Assembly (NCBI GenBank): GCA_046262935.1
Contig: JBHELT010000075.1
Span: 1-16,949 of the forward strand
Direction of reading: 5' to 3'
Length of the DNA stretch: 16,949 nt
Origin: JBHELT01 sp046262935
GTDB lineage: Bacteria; Actinomycetota; CADDZG01; JAHWKV01
Of this stretch, positions 13,093 to 16,949 are shown piece after piece. Under the pieces are notes generated by a model, which made no database searches, was not told the origin of the DNA, and saw only the letters and a program-made list of their open reading frames with translations. Position numbers and translations under genes: made by a program. Positions within the stretch are counted from its first letter, which is position 1, and each line of letters opens with the position of its first letter.

Positions 13093-13302
13093 TTAGACGA
13101 CGCCGATCCTGAGGTTGCGGGGCATGGGTTTGCCGTCTTCCTCTATCAGGTCGAAGGTGACTCGCTGACCGGTGCGAAAGAACCTGAACATGCCCGTATC
13201 TATAGCGATGGGGTCGATCTCCCACTCGGTCTCACCATCGTCGGCGACGATGATGCCGGTCTTATCGTTGACGTCGTACTCTTTGATCGAGCCTTGAGGC
13301 AT
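13093..13302 (-). CDS. small cold-shock-like OB-fold protein
   Basis: A 69-aa acidic protein of cold-shock-domain size and pattern. GSIKEYDVNDKTGIIVADDG (4-23) occupies the first two strands, then GQRVTFDLIEEDGKPMPRNL (45-64) matches the usual G..V.F...E..G..A.N. It lacks the aromatic RNP1 and RNP2 motifs (KGFGFI, VFVH) of true Csp proteins: RNP1 reads TGIIVA, and RNP2 has no counterpart beyond a possible WEIDPIAI. So binding of nucleic acid by stacking is unlikely in the usual way. AAGGG lies seven bases before the ATG; the frame is open eight codons earlier, inside era. It sits 13 nt after era and nine nt before mgtE, in a single transcription unit. A role with ribosome or RNA work is only suggested by this place. 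Confidence 0.75.
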   Translation of the reverse strand: MPQGSIKEYDVNDKTGIIVADDGETEWEIDPIAIDTGMFRFFRTGQRVTFDLIEEDGKPMPRNLRIGVV

Positions 13303-13315
13303 GTCGTTCCCTTCA

Positions 13316-14224
13316 TCAGTAACCAAACCGCTGCAGCGCTCTCGCGTCGCGCTGCCATTCGTGCTCCACCTTCACCACTACATCGAGGTAGACGTGCTGG
13401 CCGAGCGACTCTTCGATGTCTTTGCGAGCCTGGGTGGCGATCTTCTTTAGCATCTTACCCCCGGCGCCGATGAGGATCCCCTTCTGCGAATCCCTTTCGA
13501 CGTAGATGGTTGCGAAGATGTCTAAAAGTTCACGGCCCGCCCTTTGCTCCATCTCATCAACCACGACAGCTACCGAGTAGGGAAGCTCCTGAGTCAGGGC
13601 GCCGACCGCCTTCTCGCGGATCATCTCGGCGATAGCTACTAGCTCGGGCAGGTCGGTCACGGTATCGAGTGGGTAAAGAGCGGGGCCCTCGGGAAGCATC
13701 GATTCCAGCCGGTCGCAGAGGTCGCCCAGACCGGTTCCGCGTTTCACCGACGTCGTTAGGACATCGGCCCACTGCCCCATCGAAGCGATCTGATCGATCC
13801 GGCTAAGAAGCACAGGGGGCTGAACTAGGTCTGCCTTGTTGATCACTGCAACTGGGCGGTTCGATTCACTGGTGGCCGCGGATACTTCTTCGATCACGGC
13901 CCTGTCACCCGCCCCGATGTCGGATGATGCATCGAACATGGCGATCACGATGTCGACATCATTGACCCAGTCATGTATGACGGAATTCAGGCGACGGCCG
14001 AGTTCCGACTTAGGTTTATGAAGGCCGGGCATGTCGATGAACACGATCTGAGACGAAGGTCTGCTCAGAATGCCACGTATCGCGAAACGCGTAGTCTGCG
14101 GTTTGTTGGCGGTGATGGATACCTTCTGCCCAACGATCGCGTTGACCAGAGACGATTTACCGACGTTGGGGCGCCCAACCATCGCAACGAATCCGGAACG
14201 CATCGACGGTTGATCAGGAATCAT
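13316..14224 (-). CDS. era: GTPase Era
   Basis: Era binds the 3' end of 16S rRNA and guides 30S subunit maturation. At 302 aa it has normal length. The GTPase domain shows G1 GRPNVGKS (17-24), G2 PQTTR (42-46), G3 DMPG (64-67) and G4 NKAD (129-132). The C-terminal KH domain has KGILIGAGGKMLKKI (248-262) and ends VKVEHEWQRD. G3 is usually DTPG; the Thr to Met change is unusual but the key Asp and Gly remain. The G5 loop reads TSVKRG where many have SAK/SAL. The ATG overlaps the end of the corC-like gene by 11 nt, so it is translationally coupled. Upstream partners YbeY and PhoH also act in rRNA processing or RNA quality control, which fits one operon. Confidence 0.97.
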   Translation of the reverse strand: MIPDQPSMRSGFVAMVGRPNVGKSSLVNAIVGQKVSITANKPQTTRFAIRGILSRPSSQIVFIDMPGLHKPKSELGRRLNSVIHDWVNDVDIVIAMFDASSDIGAGDRAVIEEVSAATSESNRPVAVINKADLVQPPVLLSRIDQIASMGQWADVLTTSVKRGTGLGDLCDRLESMLPEGPALYPLDTVTDLPELVAIAEMIREKAVGALTQELPYSVAVVVDEMEQRAGRELLDIFATIYVERDSQKGILIGAGGKMLKKIATQARKDIEESLGQHVYLDVVVKVEHEWQRDARALQRFGY

Positions 14225-15482
14225 GACCTGCGCCCGAACTAACCAAGATCTTGTAGATGCGACGACCCTTCATGCGTTCGACCTCGAAGTGGATGCCGTT
14301 GAGACGAACGAACTCGCCCTCTGTAGGGACCTTGCCGAGCATTCCACCAACGAGGCCCCCCACCGAGTCCCAATCTTCGTGCGGTAGTTCGCAGCCAAGG
14401 ATCTCGTTTAGTTCATCGATACCAAGCCGCGCGCTCACCCTTAGTCTTCCGTCCTCGATCCTCACCACGTTCGGGTCTTCTCGATCGTATTCATCACTGA
14501 TCTCGCCAACGATCTCTTCGAGAAGGTCCTCCAAAGTTGCGAGGCCGGAAGTGCCCCCGTATTCGTCGACGACGATCACCATATGGGTCTTGGCTCGCTG
14601 CATCTCGCGCAGTAATTCGGCGACCTTCTTCGATTCGGGAACGAATGTCGCCTCGCGCGCAACCTCGCCAGCTCTTTTAGGTTTCGCCTTCGACGTGGAG
14701 TGTAGTTTCTTGATGACATCCTTCTCGTAGATGATTCCAACCACGCCATCGATGCTGCCCTCGATGACAGGTATGCGCGACACGCCCTTCTTGAGGGTCA
14801 TATCGAGAACCTCTTGCAGTGTCGCATCTGCATCGATACACAACATGTCAGGACGCGGGACCATGACCTCACGAACGACGGTGTCGCCGAATTCGAAGAT
14901 CGAGTGGATCATCTCGCGCTCCTCGGCCTCGATGATCTCTTCCGACTCGGCGACATCGACTATCGATTTGATCTCTTCCTCGGAAGTAAGGGGGCCTCTT
15001 GGCAAGCCTCGGCCGGGAAGGATCACCAAGAAGATCCGGCTAAGGCTGACGAGCAAGGTGGTGACCGGCGCCAGAACCCTGCCGATCAGGTACACAGGGC
15101 GAGCCGAGAACGCAAGGACTTGGTCCAATCGCTCCAAGACCCAAGTGCGCGGTGCCACTTCGGCGAATTGGAAAAGGATGAAGCTCATGGTGGCGATGGC
15201 AAGGACTTCGGGGACAGGGGCATGACGTCTGATGAATAACCCCGCAACCAGCACGGTCGACGTGACCCGGGCTATCAGCATCAATAGAAGCACCCCGGTT
15301 ACGAACGAAGGTGGATTCTCTGCGATCAGAACCAGCAGCTTGCCGATCTTCGGGTCGCTGTCTTGCAAACGCATCGCCCTGCCTTTGGACAATCGACTGA
15401 CTGCGTTCACCCATACCGAACTGAAAAAGGCAACGACGATGCCCACGACTGCGATCGTGATCTGCCAAAGGTCGGCGCTCAT
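14214..15482 (-). CDS. CorC/HlyC-like CBS-domain membrane protein, diverged DUF21
   Basis: 422 aa with the domain order DUF21 (about 1-160), CBS pair (about 200-325) and CorC_HlyC (about 340-415). Hydrophobic segments lie at 6-26, 60-84, 91-107 and 128-156. EVMVPRPDM at 205-213 opens the CBS region, and VVDEYGGTSGLATLEDLLEEIVGEI is canonical. The loop that is normally GE-x-x-PK in this family reads AEVAPRTW at 107-114, and the N-terminal acidic AE.A signature is WVNAVSR, so the membrane domain is diverged compared with the paralog at 9019-10317. This may mean a changed or lost transport function. It shares ATGA with the ybeY stop and has AAGG five bases before the ATG. Linkage of this family to ybeY and phoH is widespread (ybeX/corC in E. 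coli) and suggests a role tied to ribosome or RNA metabolism. Confidence 0.9.
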   Translation of the reverse strand: MSADLWQITIAVVGIVVAFFSSVWVNAVSRLSKGRAMRLQDSDPKIGKLLVLIAENPPSFVTGVLLLMLIARVTSTVLVAGLFIRRHAPVPEVLAIATMSFILFQFAEVAPRTWVLERLDQVLAFSARPVYLIGRVLAPVTTLLVSLSRIFLVILPGRGLPRGPLTSEEEIKSIVDVAESEEIIEAEEREMIHSIFEFGDTVVREVMVPRPDMLCIDADATLQEVLDMTLKKGVSRIPVIEGSIDGVVGIIYEKDVIKKLHSTSKAKPKRAGEVAREATFVPESKKVAELLREMQRAKTHMVIVVDEYGGTSGLATLEDLLEEIVGEISDEYDREDPNVVRIEDGRLRVSARLGIDELNEILGCELPHEDWDSVGGLVGGMLGKVPTEGEFVRLNGIHFEVERMKGRRIYKILVSSGAGHDS

Positions 15483-15934
15483 CGCGACCTTGCTCCAGCC
15501 TGGCCTGTGACCGCCCGTTCGCGTTCGCGCATGACTTCAGCTTGCTCATCGGTTTCGTGATCGAAACCGAGCAGATGAAGGACTCCGTGCGCGACCAATA
15601 GATCGATCTCCTGTTCGGGATCGCCTTTGGCCTGGGCGATCGCGATCTGTGGACTCATAACGATCTCGCCCACGACGATCGGTGGTCCATCATGCGCCGG
15701 TTGGGTCACGAGCCCATCGATCGGAAACGAGATGACGTCGGTTGGGCCTTCTTGCGAAAGAAACTGGGCGTTGAGCGAAGCCATCCTCTGCGGGTCGGCC
15801 AGAGTTATGTGGATCTCGCCACAGGCCCCTTCAGTCATCGCAGTCTTGGTTGCGACCTCGATGATCCGACCCTTATCTACCAAGACTTGCTGTTCATCGA
15901 TAAGGGTCACTCGTATATGAGGCGATTCAGTCAT
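15479..15934 (-). CDS. ybeY: endoribonuclease / rRNA maturation factor YbeY
   Basis: YbeY is a zinc metalloprotein needed for 16S rRNA 3'-end maturation and 70S ribosome quality control. 151 aa is a normal length. The zinc motif H-x3-H-x5-H is complete (H116, H120, H126 in HGVLHLLGFDH). The upstream LSQEGPTDVISFPID (59-73) is the family's conserved block. The ATG at 15934 overlaps the phoH stop by eight nt; a TTG two codons earlier is possible. The stop overlaps the start of the CorC-like gene by four nt. The C-terminus ends in a basic tail (QAGARSR). Confidence 0.96.
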   Translation of the reverse strand: MTESPHIRVTLIDEQQVLVDKGRIIEVATKTAMTEGACGEIHITLADPQRMASLNAQFLSQEGPTDVISFPIDGLVTQPAHDGPPIVVGEIVMSPQIAIAQAKGDPEQEIDLLVAHGVLHLLGFDHETDEQAEVMRERERAVTGQAGARSR

Positions 15935-16904
15935 CGGCAACTTGACTCTGCGGCTCAGTGAACAACCGATAGGCCTCGACGATCTGCTGCACGATCTTGT
16001 GTCTCACAACATCGTTAGCATCGAGTCGGCAGAACTCGATGCTCTCGATTTCGGCAAGGATGTCTTGCACCAGAACTAGCCCCGACTTCTGGCCCCTTGG
16101 CAGATCGACCTGAGTAACGTCACCGGTTATCACGGCCTTCGAACCGAAGCCGAGTCTGGTCAAAAACATCTTCATCTGTTCGGCGGTGGTGTTCTGCGCT
16201 TCATCGAGGATGATGAACGAATCGTTCAATGTGCGCCCTCTCATGAACGCCAATGGTGCAACCTCAACGGTCCCTCGTTCCATTGCTCGCTCGTAAGCTT
16301 CCGGCTCGAGCATCTCGTAAAGCGCGTCGTAGAGAGGTTTCAGGTATGGATCGACCTTCGCCGCGATGTCGCCTGGTAGGAAACCGAGCCGCTCTCCGGC
16401 CTCGACGGCGGGGCGGGTAAGGATGATCCGTCGAACTTGCTTGTTCTGTAGCGCGTGGATCGCAGCCGCGACCGCCAGATACGTCTTACCGGTGCCTGCT
16501 GGGCCGATGGCGAAAACGATCGTGTTGTCTCGTATCGCATCGACGTATCGCTTCTGTCCCTCCGTCTTCGGCCTTATCGATCGCGTGCGGGTTGCCAAAA
16601 CCGCATCGCTCAACACCTGAGAGGGCCGAGCCGTTCCTCCTTTGACCATGTCGATCGAGCGACCAACAGCATCGGTGGTCAAAACATGTCCCTGGCCAAG
16701 CAGTTCTATCAACTCTTCGAAAAGATGCGCTACCTTCTGTGCCTCGGCAACATCGCCGGTGATAGTGATCTCGTTTCCTCTGACCAGGATCTGCGAGTCG
16801 AAGCCCTGCTCGATGAGTTTGAGGAGTTCATCGCGCGAGCCAAAGAGGCTGACCATCTCTCTGTCGCCGGGAACGAGGATCTTGACCTGCGTAGGTTGCT
16901 GCAC
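15927..16904 (-). CDS. phoH: PhoH-like ATPase
   Basis: PhoH-like proteins are P-loop NTPases (KH-like N-terminus, helicase-type core) found next to ybeY in most bacteria and thought to act in RNA metabolism. The 325-aa protein has Walker A GPAGTGKT at 134-141, Walker B FIILDEAQN at 230-238, and the family blocks LTRPAVEAGERLGFLPGDI and PLAFMRGRTLNDS. The late motif ITGDVTQVDLP (259-269) is present. The N-terminal 90 residues match the small domain of PhoH paralogs. The start is GTG, with TTTAGG six bases ahead. This is the first gene of the operon visible here; only 45 bp upstream are in the window, with a possible TATCCT -10 but no identifiable -35, so the promoter may lie beyond the edge. 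Confidence 0.96.
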   Translation of the reverse strand: MQQPTQVKILVPGDREMVSLFGSRDELLKLIEQGFDSQILVRGNEITITGDVAEAQKVAHLFEELIELLGQGHVLTTDAVGRSIDMVKGGTARPSQVLSDAVLATRTRSIRPKTEGQKRYVDAIRDNTIVFAIGPAGTGKTYLAVAAAIHALQNKQVRRIILTRPAVEAGERLGFLPGDIAAKVDPYLKPLYDALYEMLEPEAYERAMERGTVEVAPLAFMRGRTLNDSFIILDEAQNTTAEQMKMFLTRLGFGSKAVITGDVTQVDLPRGQKSGLVLVQDILAEIESIEFCRLDANDVVRHKIVQQIVEAYRLFTEPQSQVADD

Positions 16905-16949
16905 TTGTACCTAAAGGATAGTCGGTTAACGGGTCCGGCGAGGCTGGGC

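Overview
The window is a dense stretch of bacterial chromosome with high-GC codon use. It is most likely from an actinobacterium, possibly Acidimicrobiia or a relative; the class is inference. Evidence: an F420/LLM-type oxidoreductase, a zinc-containing alpha2-type glycyl-tRNA synthetase, many GTG/TTG starts, weak Shine-Dalgarno sites and a possible near-leaderless promoter. I found no tRNA, rRNA, CRISPR array, transposase or phage gene.

Layout. The left edge (minus strand) holds the N-terminal two thirds or so of dnaG (primase), preceded by dgt (dNTP triphosphohydrolase) and a secreted multidomain protein. A divergent LLM-class oxidoreductase (plus) follows. After it come about 330 bp without a gene, filled by an exact-period 79-bp tandem repeat rich in GC hairpins, lying between this gene and the convergent ppdK. 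Then glyS-ppdK form a minus-strand pair. A divergent CNNM/HlyC-type CBS-domain membrane protein (plus) is followed by a truncated DUF4160 reading frame that overlaps an intact DUF2442 gene. recO (minus) converges on that pair and has its own possible promoter. The right third is a tight minus-strand operon read in the order phoH-ybeY-corC-like-era-CSD-like-mgtE, with overlaps of 8, 4 and 11 nt and short gaps after that.

How it fits together. Most of the window is housekeeping: RNA maturation and ribosome assembly (PhoH, YbeY, Era), recombination repair (RecO), aminoacylation (GlyS), replication priming and dNTP control (DnaG, Dgt), and the pyruvate/PEP node (PpdK). The era-recO-glyS-dnaG order recalls the phoH-ybeY-era-recO-glyQS-dnaG arrangement of Firmicutes. 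Three magnesium-transport-related genes (mgtE and two CNNM/CorC paralogs) are interspersed with it. The accessory material is the block between dgt and ppdK (secreted protein, oxidoreductase, repeat array) and the DUF4160/DUF2442 remnant.

I see no obviously new defence or biosynthetic system. The most unusual things are the 79-bp hairpin repeat array, the broken DUF4160 partner gene, the perfect hairpin on the dgt start codon, and a small cold-shock-like protein without the usual RNA-binding aromatic residues inside the era operon.
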